Shown here: in pieces, positions 25,295 through 33,176 of the stretch
Numbering within the stretch: position 1 is the stretch's first letter
Layout: the number at the start of each line of letters is the position of its first letter
NCBI GenBank assembly: GCA_905214715.1
Contig: CAJMMT010000017.1
Coordinates: 1-50,926 of the forward strand
Source: an uncultured bacterium
GTDB taxonomy: Bacteria > Bacteroidota > Bacteroidia > Bacteroidales > Muribaculaceae
Length of the DNA stretch: 50,926 nucleotides
Direction of reading: 5' to 3'
Notes under the pieces: generated by a model
The model's database searches: none
What the model was told of the DNA's origin: nothing
Seen by the model: the letters and a program-made list of their open reading frames with translations, nothing else
Translations under genes and position numbers: made by a program

Positions 25295-25543
25295 ATGAAC
25301 ACAGCATCAGTCAGCCGTAAGCAGACCTCTTTCCGCCTGAGCGAAACCCTTCTTGCAAGATTACAGGACGAGGCCAGACGCCATAACAGAAGCCTGAACA
25401 ATCTTGTGGAAAGTGTGCTTATGGCTTTCGTTTCAAGTCACCCCAACAAGACCACTCTCGCCGCAATGAAAGAAGCGGAAACCTCTGATAATCTCGAGAC
25501 TATCGACATGAAAGAATTCCGCAACTTTGTCGACTCCTTATGA
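25295..25543 (+). CDS. ribbon-helix-helix antitoxin
   Basis: An 82-residue protein. The segment KQTSFRLSETLLARLQDEAR, then NRSLNNLVESVL, is an Arc/MetJ-type ribbon-helix-helix DNA-binding domain (beta strand plus two helices). The C-terminal acidic region (EAETSDNLETIDMKEF) would wrap the toxin. The ATG at 25295 follows the promoter by 23 bp; an in-frame upstream start would overlap the promoter. Its stop overlaps the toxin start (ATGA), typical of toxin-antitoxin pairs. Confidence 0.85.
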   Translation: MNTASVSRKQTSFRLSETLLARLQDEARRHNRSLNNLVESVLMAFVSSHPNKTTLAAMKEAETSDNLETIDMKEFRNFVDSL

Positions 25544-25809
25544 ATGGGATTAAACTAACCTCACAGTTTAAGAAGGACCTCAAACGCTACAAGCATAAAG
25601 CAGAGGTTATCGACAAATTGGAAACCATACTTAATCTATTAGCCGAAGGATTGCCTGTTCCTGAAGAAAACAGGCCCCATTTATTGACCGGCAATTATAA
25701 AGGATATATGGAGTGTCATGTGGAAAGTGACACTCTGCTGATTTGGTGGGATAAGGAAACCGGAATAATCAAGCTGGTACGCTTCGGTACACATTCCGAA
25801 CTATTCTGA
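25540..25809 (+). CDS. YafQ-family mRNA interferase toxin
   Basis: An 89-residue RelE/ParE-superfamily toxin. KLTSQFKKDLKRYKHK at the start, RPHLLTGNYKGYMECHVESD in the middle and VRFGTHSELF at the end are the YafQ pattern. In the family, the His and Asp residues of the middle block and the final His and Phe form the ribosome-dependent mRNA cleavage site, and all are present. It is translationally coupled to the antitoxin by a 4-bp overlap. Confidence 0.88.
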   Translation: MNGIKLTSQFKKDLKRYKHKAEVIDKLETILNLLAEGLPVPEENRPHLLTGNYKGYMECHVESDTLLIWWDKETGIIKLVRFGTHSELF

Positions 25810-25998
25810 CTCCCTTAACCCCTCTCTTGTTTCCTGATTACAGAGATCGTCTATTTCAGTTAAATCACCGCTGATGCCGGCGCCGTCGGTCAGGACTGTC
25901 AGCACACGGTAGCCGTCAATCCATTTCCAGCGGCATTTCCTTGACAACAGAAAGCGGCCATTCCAATGTCGGCTATCAGATAGCCGGACAGGAATGGC
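25801..25998 (-). pseudogene. possible 3' remnant of an unknown gene
   Basis: The minus strand holds an open frame without a clear start. It includes CRWKWIDGYRVLTVLTDGAG and ends with CNQETREGLRESE and a stop that overlaps the last codons of the toxin gene. The composition looks coding, but the frame is short, and an imperfect hairpin occupies its upstream part. I do not recognise the family. Confidence 0.25.
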
Positions 25999-26001
25999 CG
26001 C
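25954..26001. terminator. long hairpin between yafQ and the LRR gene
   Basis: GCGGCCATTCC and GGAATGGCCGC pair perfectly. Inside them TGTCGGCTA pairs with TAGCCGGACA apart from one bulge. It lies between two convergent genes and is followed by TAAATTTT on the plus strand. Confidence 0.55.
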
Positions 26002-26050
26002 GTAAATTTTATCGAATGTGCACCTGTGTGCGGTCAGGAAGCGACGAAAA

Positions 26051-27454
26051 TCACTGCACGGATATCTTTTTCACTTTATTGCCCTGACGGACTATGTATA
26101 TGCCGGCGGAAAGCTTGTCGATCGAGTCGGAGACCTTAATACCCTGAATGGTGAAGACCTCCACCGGAACGTTGGGGTCGATATCGGAGCTGCTGTCACC
26201 GCCAACAACGTCCGTAATGCCGGTCGATTGGTTATATCCGACCGGAATTTCCACTATCGGACCGTCGGAATAAAGAGTTTCGGCAATAATATGGCATGCT
26301 ACTTGTGATCCATCGCCTTCATCAAGAGGTGTAGCTTCACTCAGGTCGGCATGGATGGTCACAAGGCCATCGTAGTCGACCGAAGCAATTTCGGGGTTGG
26401 TAGAACGCCAGAACACATATGGAAGCGTCACGTCTTCGGGATATAGCTTTGCCGAGAGCTGGAACGTTTCGCCCGGTCTACCCATAAGCGAAGTGCCACC
26501 TTCCACACTAAGTTCTGTCGGTTCAACCATCAGCGCAGTCTCCCCCCCTTCCTCTAACAAAAACACATACTTATTCCATAATTCAGACTGATAATTTTCC
26601 CGAATTGCTTCATTCTGAAAGAATGTAGTTCTGAGACTCTCGGGAGAGGCAGAAAAGCCATCGGTTGAAAGAATAAGGTCAGGGGGTGTCGGGGTCGTTA
26701 TATATATGTTTGATATGGGGCAATTCTTAAAAGCTTCTCCTCTGATTTCCTTTAGATTTGGCCCCATTATGATGGATTCAAGCCGAGTGCAACCGTTAAA
26801 AGCGCCAAGACTTATCTTTTCTATCGACGGGGGCAAAATAACCTTCGTCAGACTTGAGCACATGCTGAAAGTTAAATTATAGATGATAGTAACGGAATTG
26901 GGGATCGTTATTGAGGTTAGGCTGCTGCAGTACGAGAACGCACCGTCGCCGATGAAGGTAACGGAATTGGGGATCGTTACTGAGGTTAGTTTCTCACAGG
27001 AGTCAAACGCATGGAGACCGATGTAGGTGACGGAATTAGGTATCGGTGCAGAGATTAGGCCCACGCATAATCCAAACGCATTGCTACCGATGTAGGTAAC
27101 GGAATCAGGCATATGAACATGGGTAAGCCACCTGCAGTTGTAAAACGCATGGTGGCCTATGTAGGTAACAGAATTAGGAATCTCCACCGACATAAGTGTC
27201 TGATAAGATTTGAAAGCGTTGTTCCCTATTGAAATTACAGAATAATCAACATCCATGTCCGAAATTATTTCAGGGATCATCAAGGAGGTGGAATACGGAG
27301 GAACCGCCCGTCCTGATGTAACTTCACAGGTTTTCGCCTCTTCATCAAGAATAGTATAGGTCAGAGTCCAACATGCATAGGTGTACTCTACCTCCCGTGC
27401 AAATACAGGGAGCATACTGACTATACTCAGCAATAAAAATAAAAGTTTCTTCAT
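26051..27454 (-). CDS. secreted BspA-like leucine-rich repeat protein
   Basis: A 467-residue exported protein. Residues 1-19 are a signal peptide (MKKLLFLLLSIVSMLPVFA). Residues about 70-240 carry seven or eight LRR_5 (BspA) repeats of 23 residues with consensus IPNSVTYIGxxAFxxCxxL. An Ig-like segment of the Big_2 kind follows (FQLSAKLYPEDVT, ASVDYDGLVT). The last 35 residues (VEVFTIQGIKV...GIYIVRQGNKVKKI) resemble a T9SS-type C-terminal sorting tail. Such proteins are surface adhesins in Bacteroidetes. The repeated DNA of the LRR array could mislead repeat finders. It lies 40 bp downstream of the unknown gene and is probably co-transcribed. Confidence 0.9.
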   Translation of the reverse strand: MKKLLFLLLSIVSMLPVFAREVEYTYACWTLTYTILDEEAKTCEVTSGRAVPPYSTSLMIPEIISDMDVDYSVISIGNNAFKSYQTLMSVEIPNSVTYIGHHAFYNCRWLTHVHMPDSVTYIGSNAFGLCVGLISAPIPNSVTYIGLHAFDSCEKLTSVTIPNSVTFIGDGAFSYCSSLTSITIPNSVTIIYNLTFSMCSSLTKVILPPSIEKISLGAFNGCTRLESIIMGPNLKEIRGEAFKNCPISNIYITTPTPPDLILSTDGFSASPESLRTTFFQNEAIRENYQSELWNKYVFLLEEGGETALMVEPTELSVEGGTSLMGRPGETFQLSAKLYPEDVTLPYVFWRSTNPEIASVDYDGLVTIHADLSEATPLDEGDGSQVACHIIAETLYSDGPIVEIPVGYNQSTGITDVVGGDSSSDIDPNVPVEVFTIQGIKVSDSIDKLSAGIYIVRQGNKVKKISVQ

Positions 27455-27494
27455 TGTAATTGATTGTTTTATATATTCTGTGATTCGGTAGTCT

Positions 27495-28079
27495 CTATTT
27501 TATCTTGGTATCGTCAAAGTAATAACGGTCGAAGATTTTGGTCATCCTATAGACGTTTCGACCTTTATGCTGCCCCTTTAGTTCCGCTTTGAATACACCT
27601 GAGAATTCGCAGGTATCCTGCTTGCAGTGCAATTTTTCCGACAAGTCATCTTTCCAATTGTCACAAGCCCCGTTCAAGCCAATAGGCTTTCGGAAACCAC
27701 GGAAAAGCACAACAGGCATAGATTCCATGCTTTCCACGCTTATATCCTCCTTGACAGTGATTCTGAAATTGTCCATATCGTCCTCGTCTCCCCGCAGCCA
27801 GATAAAGATGACTCCATTTTTTACAACTGCGTGGCTGGCCGCATTCTTGAATCCAAGATAATAGAACGGATTTATCATATAAAAATCCGGGATGTAACAG
27901 CCTTTCTGCTCAAGATAACGGCATCCTTCCGTTATGGTATTGTCATTTCCAAAAAGATGGCAGGTAAAACCGTGCAGAATAGCGTCGCAATGTTGGGAGA
28001 AAGTTTCTTTAAGACCTTGATATACATGGTCTATCGTAGACTCATTGTCGGTTACATATATATCATCAAATATCGACAT
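27495..28079 (-). CDS. hypothetical protein, first gene of the LRR operon
   Basis: A 194-residue protein I do not recognise. It has no signal peptide or membrane segment. Features include an acidic patch (RGDEDDMDNF), several cysteines, and a hydrophobic VVKNGVIFIWLRG strand near the middle. It precedes the LRR gene by 40 bp on the same strand. The promoter lies 340-370 bp upstream, leaving a leader of about 330 nt that contains a 128-nt hairpin, so expression is probably controlled at the RNA level. Function unknown. Confidence 0.65.
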   Translation of the reverse strand: MSIFDDIYVTDNESTIDHVYQGLKETFSQHCDAILHGFTCHLFGNDNTITEGCRYLEQKGCYIPDFYMINPFYYLGFKNAASHAVVKNGVIFIWLRGDEDDMDNFRITVKEDISVESMESMPVVLFRGFRKPIGLNGACDNWKDDLSEKLHCKQDTCEFSGVFKAELKGQHKGRNVYRMTKIFDRYYFDDTKIK

Positions 28080-28224
28080 GATTTCAATGTTTTTTCAGGT
28101 TATGGACGGCTGACATTGCTGGGAGGCTTGTGGCAGCCGCGATATAATTCAGTTCTGTGCAGAGATGCGGAAGCAGGGGAGCGATAAAATGACGAAAGCG
28201 TGGGAACTGCTATCCAATCCCGAA

Positions 28225-28352
28225 GGAGTCAGGCGGTGGTAGAAGCCTCATAAAACTCGGGATAGGTGCGCACTCCCACGCCGTATGATATACGACGCGA
28301 GAGTGTCTTCCTTTCCTCGTTTTATGTCTCTAAGCTACCACACTTAGACTCC
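28225..28352 (-). ncRNA. long structured hairpin in the leader of the 27.5-28.1 kb operon
   Basis: A 128-nt imperfect inverted repeat. Outer arms GGAGTC/GACTCC, then GTGGTAG/CTACCAC, then CATAAAAC/GTTTTATG, then CACTC/GAGTG, and an apical CGCCGTAT-GAT-ATACGACG. On the minus strand it is preceded by an ACAC-GAAA-GTGT tetraloop hairpin and a CTGA-TTC-TCAG hairpin. It sits about 60 nt after the predicted transcription start and 145 nt before the ATG. No known riboswitch class is recognised. Confidence 0.55.
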
Positions 28353-28417
28353 TGAGAATCAGTAAGACACTTTCGTGTTATAATATATGTTCATGTTCCT
28401 GCCTCAGCAAGACATTG

Positions 28418-28449
28418 CAAATTTAAGCAAATTTTTGCGGGTTGCCAAA
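28418..28449 (-). promoter_or_regulatory. promoter of the structured-leader operon
   Basis: TTTG, 20 bp, TAAATTTG on the minus strand is an exact promoter match. Transcription would start near 28413 and run through the hairpin at 28225-28352 toward the gene at 28079. Confidence 0.6.
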
Positions 28450-28494
28450 TCTTTTTCGGAATCAGCACGTTAAATCCTTTCTTGACTCACTATA

Positions 28495-28683
28495 AGAGTA
28501 ATTTTAACCTTTTTTCTTGACAATACAGCCTCCCGGACGGGCGGTCAGTTTGTACAAAACGTGTCGTTAGTATTATATTGTTTTGGGATAGATCGGGGAT
28601 TTTTTGTAACTATTCAGCGTGTCCGCTGAATAGTTACAAAAAATTCTCTTCGTGTGAATGGAAGTTAAATCCAAACATTCTCT
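28495..28683 (-). mobile_element. MITE-like element, copy C, with a perfect 21-bp internal hairpin
   Basis: The right end, read on the minus strand, is AGAGAATGTTTGGATTTAAC, identical to the left end of copy B. Similarity continues for about 44 nt with three differences. The other end near 28495 (AGAGTAATTTTAAC) is degenerate. The 189-bp length matches copies A and B. Instead of the GC-rich core it holds a perfect 21-bp inverted repeat (28599-28619 and 28624-28644) with loop TGTC. The element touches the stop codon of the Fic gene. Together with the leader above it accounts for the 600-bp gap 28080-28682. Confidence 0.6.
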
Positions 28684-29984
28684 TAGATGACTTTATCTAT
28701 CGTGCTGTCAAAATCCGAGCCTTTGATATATCCGCTTTTCTGCTTATTAAGTTTGATTTCAGTCAAAAGGTCTAATTTAACTAACTCCGAAAGGTCTTTT
28801 TTTGCAGTTGGCTGTGAAATTAACATTCTGCCGGCAATATCTTTGGCTGTAACTATCAGGTCGGCATCTTTTATAAACATGTGCAGAATAGAGGCCTGAC
28901 GCTTTGAAATGCCACCAATTTTTAGTAATTGCACTTCATTTTTTTTCTGAGCAGTCTTACGTTCGATATATGCTTTGAGCTCGTCGAAAGCTTTTTCCAA
29001 TGCATTTAGATGATATGTAATAAAGTAGCCGATATCATTACCATCTGCTTCTGACTGAAGAAATGATTTCTCGTATGAAGTCTTTGACTTATATATGATT
29101 CTTGAAATCGAAAGGTATTCGGTCAACCAATAACCTTCTCTCAGAAGATACCAATAGAAAATTGCTCTGGCCGTACGGCCATTACCGTCAACAAATGGAT
29201 GGAGAAACGAAATAAAATAATGCAGGATAGCTCCTTTGATTATCGGGTGGATGAAAACTGTATGTTCATTGGAATTGGCAAATTGACAGAACCAAGCAAT
29301 AGCAGCCGGTATCTCTGTGAATGATGGCGGCGTATGAACAATCTCATTGGTAACGGAGTTCGCTACGACTACATTATCGTTCTGCCGGAATCGCCCTGCA
29401 TCTTCCGGATTATCCATCGTGTTGTAAGCCATTAATGAATGTATGTGAAGAAGAAATTCAGGGGTCATCACTTGGTCAAGATTCTCAGAGAGGAAATTGA
29501 TGGTTTGGTAATTGTTGTAAATCATCCATTGAGACTTATCCTTAGGTGTAATCTTATTTCTGAGCATTTCCTTTGCCACCTTTCGGGTTGTTGAAGCTCC
29601 TTCCATTTGGCTTGATGAAATGGCTTCGTCAATCACAGAGTTCATCAAATATATTTTACGACTATCACGTGGGATAAGAGTCTCACTTCCCCAGGATCCG
29701 CCAAACCGCATGTCGAAATTATGACATAATCTGGCCATAGAGTTTGTCATACTGAAATGAATCCGGTAATTGGGATTCACCGTGATTTGGTTACTCAAAC
29801 GTAATTGTTTGAGTGCGGCCCAAACGTCTTTCGGAGTATCAAAACCCTTGAGTTTCTTGTATTTTACCTTGCTCCAGTATGGGTACTCTTCTTGAAATTT
29901 ACGAATCCCCTCCAAAGATTCAGGAGCGAGAATTTCTGAAACTAATTTTGTGGCAGCGATATATTTCGGCGGTTGCTCTATCAT
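28683..29984 (-). CDS. Fic-domain protein (probable AMP transferase) with winged-helix C-terminus
   Basis: A 433-residue protein. The Fic motif HPFVDGNGRTAR at about residues 258-269 has the catalytic histidine and the phosphate-binding loop, so it should transfer AMP or a related group to hydroxyl side chains. SSQMEG near residue 120 fits the inhibitory (S/T)xxxE(G/N) helix, here N-terminal (class II), so activity is probably self-restrained. The C-terminal QASILHMFIKDADLIVTAKD region is a winged-helix DNA-binding domain, suggesting autoregulation. The stop codon TAA is also the outer edge of element C, so the last residues may have been changed by that insertion. Confidence 0.92.
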   Translation of the reverse strand: MIEQPPKYIAATKLVSEILAPESLEGIRKFQEEYPYWSKVKYKKLKGFDTPKDVWAALKQLRLSNQITVNPNYRIHFSMTNSMARLCHNFDMRFGGSWGSETLIPRDSRKIYLMNSVIDEAISSSQMEGASTTRKVAKEMLRNKITPKDKSQWMIYNNYQTINFLSENLDQVMTPEFLLHIHSLMAYNTMDNPEDAGRFRQNDNVVVANSVTNEIVHTPPSFTEIPAAIAWFCQFANSNEHTVFIHPIIKGAILHYFISFLHPFVDGNGRTARAIFYWYLLREGYWLTEYLSISRIIYKSKTSYEKSFLQSEADGNDIGYFITYHLNALEKAFDELKAYIERKTAQKKNEVQLLKIGGISKRQASILHMFIKDADLIVTAKDIAGRMLISQPTAKKDLSELVKLDLLTEIKLNKQKSGYIKGSDFDSTIDKVI

Positions 29985-30006
29985 ATTATCATATTATCGG
30001 TGTCAG

Positions 30007-30055
30007 CAAAATTAGCAAAAACTATAAAAATCTTACAAACATTTTTATAGTTTTT
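30007..30055 (-). promoter_or_regulatory. promoter and inverted-repeat operator of the fic gene
   Basis: On the minus strand TTTG, 21 bp, TAATTTTG forms a promoter. AAAAACTATAAAAAT and ATTTTTATAGTTTTT (30017-30031 and 30041-30055) are perfect 15-bp arms around a 9-nt spacer that contains the -33 box. The C-terminal winged helix of Fic is a candidate to bind here. Confidence 0.6.
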
Positions 30056-30120
30056 GATAATTGATATTTTTGATGGCGCAACAAAATTAGCCAAGTCATG
30101 TGGTGACAGATACTTATCGG

Positions 30121-31212
30121 TTATTTTACCAGCGGCAGGTATTCTGCGTACCCTTGGGCCTCCATTTCGGATTTGGGGATGAAGCGTAGCGAGGCACTGT
30201 TTATGCAGTATCTCAATCCTCCGGTTGAACGTGGTCCGTCGGGGAACACATGTCCCAAATGTGCGTCTCCGATTGCACTGCGTACCTCCACCCGCTTCAT
30301 ACCATGCGAATTGTCGATATGCTCCGTCAGCACATCGGGCGATATCGGTCGGCTGAACGCGGGCCAGCCACACCCTGAATCAAACTTGTCGGACGAGACG
30401 AAGAGCGGCTGCCCGGTGGTGATGTCCACATATATACCGGGACGGAATTCATGGTCATACTCATTGGTATATGGCCGCTCGGTCGCTCCCTGCTGTGTTA
30501 CGGCATACTGCTCGGCGGTAAGTTTTCGGCGCAATTCCCCGTCAGATGGTTTCCGGTACTTTATTTCCTGACCGACGTTATCATTATCTTGCTGCAAATA
30601 TGGATCTTTTGCTTCCGAAGCCATCTTCATCAACCCGCTGCCGATATGGCAGTATCCTCCCGGATTATTCTCCAGATATTGCTGATGATAGCTTTCCGCC
30701 GGATAGAAATTCTTCAATTTCCCTGTCTCCACTACTATAGGTTGCGAATAACGTTCTCTTTCCCGAATCATGGCTTCGTCGATTACGTCCCGGTCGGCAT
30801 CATCGGTAAAATATATTCCGGTGCGATATTGCGTGCCTATGTCATTGCCCTGTCGGTTCAGCAGGGTCGGATCGATAGTTTTGAAGTACAAATCAATAAG
30901 AAATGGCAACGACACTATATGCGAATCATAGACCACCCTTACAGTCTCTGCCGCTCCGGTATTGCCGCCGCATACCTCACGGTACGTGGGCGACGGCACC
31001 CGACTGTTCGCATACCCTACTTCGGTCTTTGTTACACCGTCTACCAACGAGAAGAAACGCTCAGTACCCCAGAAGCACCCTCCGGCAAAATATATCTCTT
31101 TCATATCCATGTTTTCTATATTGTTACGATAATCTGTGCCGTGTTCTGCCGCACTTCCTGAACAGCCACACAGCAAACCACACATCATTGTAAATATTAA
31201 TATAATCCGCAT
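30121..31212 (-). CDS. msrAB: MsrA-MsrB fusion, peptide methionine sulfoxide reductase lipoprotein
   Basis: A 363-residue bifunctional enzyme that repairs both stereoisomers of methionine sulfoxide. I start it at the ATG at 31212, because MRIILIFTMMCGLLCGCSG is a lipoprotein signal with lipobox LCGC, placing it in the envelope. The MsrA domain has GCFWGTERFF (catalytic Cys near residue 45) and the MsrB domain has SGCGWPAFSRPI, DAHLGHVF and RYCINSASLRF (catalytic Cys near 334). Methionine repair in the periplasm fits with the oxidative-stress genes elsewhere in the window, though they are not linked. Confidence 0.93.
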   Translation of the reverse strand: MRIILIFTMMCGLLCGCSGSAAEHGTDYRNNIENMDMKEIYFAGGCFWGTERFFSLVDGVTKTEVGYANSRVPSPTYREVCGGNTGAAETVRVVYDSHIVSLPFLIDLYFKTIDPTLLNRQGNDIGTQYRTGIYFTDDADRDVIDEAMIRERERYSQPIVVETGKLKNFYPAESYHQQYLENNPGGYCHIGSGLMKMASEAKDPYLQQDNDNVGQEIKYRKPSDGELRRKLTAEQYAVTQQGATERPYTNEYDHEFRPGIYVDITTGQPLFVSSDKFDSGCGWPAFSRPISPDVLTEHIDNSHGMKRVEVRSAIGDAHLGHVFPDGPRSTGGLRYCINSASLRFIPKSEMEAQGYAEYLPLVK

Positions 31213-31345
31213 CAGAAATTTAACAATTCTCTTATCGCTGTGGTTCGAATATCTGAAACAGAGAGCATAACTTCCGGCTGAGGTCAATATAGACATCGCT
31301 ATAAATTCTATTCTGCGGAAAGGTATCCGATGAATAAACAAAAAT

Positions 31346-31385
31346 AACCGGAAAGTGATGAGGCGAGATTCATCACCCTCCGGTT
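31346..31385. terminator. hairpin between msrAB and the glucan locus
   Basis: AACCGG/CCGGTT outer arms and GTGATGA/TCATCAC inner arms with a short loop. The 360 bp between this and the hairpin at 31764 hold nothing I can recognise apart from a weak AATGTCC/GGACATT repeat at about 31592-31623. Confidence 0.45.
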
Positions 31386-31763
31386 ACTATTGTTTCTCGC
31401 CTAATGTTGAAGTCGCTTGACTTTTTTTGTAACCTTCGATTCAGTTTTTCATTTTCAATAATCCGGTATCTTTTTCTTCATCTTTCAGTCGCGTTGCCGG
31501 CATAGCTCCTTAATCAATAAGAAAAATCCACTCGAAATATTGGAATCTTAAGCCACCTTATAAGTCTAACCGACTTCGTAGTATCAATACGTCAATGTCC
31601 TCTTTCGGGTGTTTCGGACATTATGGGGAGGAGAGCGGCAATGAGGCTCACCGTCCATCCCGGGATACGAATGATTGTGATAATGTGTTTTCATGTCGCG
31701 AATATAGGAGGATAGTAAAGGTCATTTCTTTTATCCATCGCAAAATACCTGTTTTTACGAAAA

Positions 31764-31794
31764 AAGGTGTCCGGCCTTCACGGTCGGACACCTT
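31764..31794. terminator. rho-independent terminator-like hairpin downstream of the glucan locus
   Basis: AAGGTGTCCG and CGGACACCTT form a perfect 10-bp stem, extended by TACGA/TCGTA outside. The A run on the left gives a T run on the minus strand, so it would end transcripts from the 31.9-36.3 kb genes. Confidence 0.65.
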
Positions 31795-31947
31795 GTCGTA
31801 ACAATGAATCTATCACAGATTTTTTGCCACTCACATAGTGAATCGCTCACTGAGGGGCGATACCACTTGTTGTTTAAAGATTACTGTTTGTTTAACTATG
31901 AAAGTCTTATAGCGTGTTTAGGCTTAACGCTATAAGTATATTTCCGT

Positions 31948-33147
31948 TTAGAGGCGGATTTTCTTGCCGTTGGCGATGTACAGGCCGGGAGCAAGATTCC
32001 TGAGGTCAGCGCGGTTAGCGTTCTTCAGCACGCATACACCGTTGATGCTGTAAACGTTGAAATTCTCTGAGTTGTTGGCGATAGTAGCCACGCCAGTCGA
32101 CACATTCTCGCTACCGGTCTTATAGGTGACTTCTATCATGTTGCTGTTTACTGGGTAAGCAATGAAGAAGCCGATCTTCAGATCCTGACCTTTGGGATAG
32201 GTATTTTGCAGAGTATAAGAATAGGTGTTGTCACCCTCAGCTTTCATGTCTCCTTCACGAGGACCATCAACAAAAATCTGAGGTACAAGTCCTGCGAAAT
32301 CTTTCTCAAACTCATACTTGGCTGAAATCACCACTTTCTGCTCAGCAGTGTAAGTGATAGTGTAGTCCAGTTTGTAGCTCAAGTCCTCTTTTTGACCTTC
32401 CGCAATCTGTACATCTTTGGCCACGCCATTCTGAGTGCCTTTGTATACCAGGTCTTTGGCATCGGGGTCGAGAGTCTTGAATGTCAGAGTTACAGGTTCG
32501 GCGGTATATTCTTTGTCGCCGAGGGTTGCGGTCGCTGTTACGGTATATGTATACTCTTTGTTGCCATCCAGATTTGTCATAGCCATGGGGCTTTCTGTGG
32601 CGACAACATCATCTATCTTTACCTCGACAGTAGCATCGGCAAGGTCGGGAGATTTTGTCACTTTCCAATAGATGTTGGCACTGTTGGCGGTGATTTCAGC
32701 GACTTGTGCTGTCAAGGTAATACCGGTCTCAACTGGAGCACTTGCGCTACCGTAGGTGTACTCTATAGGAAATTCCACAAGAGGACCGGCACATTTTGCA
32801 CGGAACGTAATTTTTATAACATCTCCTTCTACGTAAGTTTCAGTACTGGTAAGAGTATAATGAAAAGCTTCTTCCGTCTGAGTACCTTCCTTGAACGAGT
32901 TGGTAGCGGGAAAATAGAGTTCGCTTGCAACAAAGCCTACAATCTGGTTACCGTTTGTATAACCCCAATCTACTGTAAAAGTGCCTGTGGGATTAGCTGT
33001 GATTGAATATTCAAGGGTTGACTCAACGCCATTGATTGTGGCTGTTTCTGATCCGGTGAAAACGGCTCCTGCCTCGGCGGAAGCCTGAGGGGCTAATGCG
33101 CCTGCCATCAGCAGGAGCGAGCCCATAGATGCTAAAAATCTTTTCAT
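31948..33147 (-). CDS. secreted two-module protein, candidate beta-glucan-binding protein
   Basis: A 399-residue exported protein with signal peptide MKRFLASMGSLLLMAGALAP. Residues about 27-145 and 230-350 are two copies of a beta-rich module. Both begin with an FTG- or YKG-like strand and end in a block of the form V-EGD-IKITF followed by Y-x-YGS. The same module is found near the GH81 C-terminus. Between the two copies is a fibronectin-III-like segment (ANIYWKVTKSPD). The last 40 residues (FNVYSINGVCVL...GLYIANGKKIRL) look like a T9SS-type tail. It starts 29 bp after the GH81 stop, so the two are co-expressed. Glycan binding is inferred from context only. Confidence 0.7.
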   Translation of the reverse strand: MKRFLASMGSLLLMAGALAPQASAEAGAVFTGSETATINGVESTLEYSITANPTGTFTVDWGYTNGNQIVGFVASELYFPATNSFKEGTQTEEAFHYTLTSTETYVEGDVIKITFRAKCAGPLVEFPIEYTYGSASAPVETGITLTAQVAEITANSANIYWKVTKSPDLADATVEVKIDDVVATESPMAMTNLDGNKEYTYTVTATATLGDKEYTAEPVTLTFKTLDPDAKDLVYKGTQNGVAKDVQIAEGQKEDLSYKLDYTITYTAEQKVVISAKYEFEKDFAGLVPQIFVDGPREGDMKAEGDNTYSYTLQNTYPKGQDLKIGFFIAYPVNSNMIEVTYKTGSENVSTGVATIANNSENFNVYSINGVCVLKNANRADLRNLAPGLYIANGKKIRL

Positions 33148-33176
33148 AAAACTGGGAATTATTGTTAGTTAAAAGT

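Noticed and set aside
26880..27200. Regular repeats of GTAACGGAAT-type sequence resembling a CRISPR-like array
   Set aside because: The period is 69 bp and in frame; it encodes the 23-residue leucine-rich repeats.
31595..31801. 68-codon open frame on the plus strand
   Set aside because: No recognisable features, an odd composition, and it ends inside a terminator hairpin; treated as chance.
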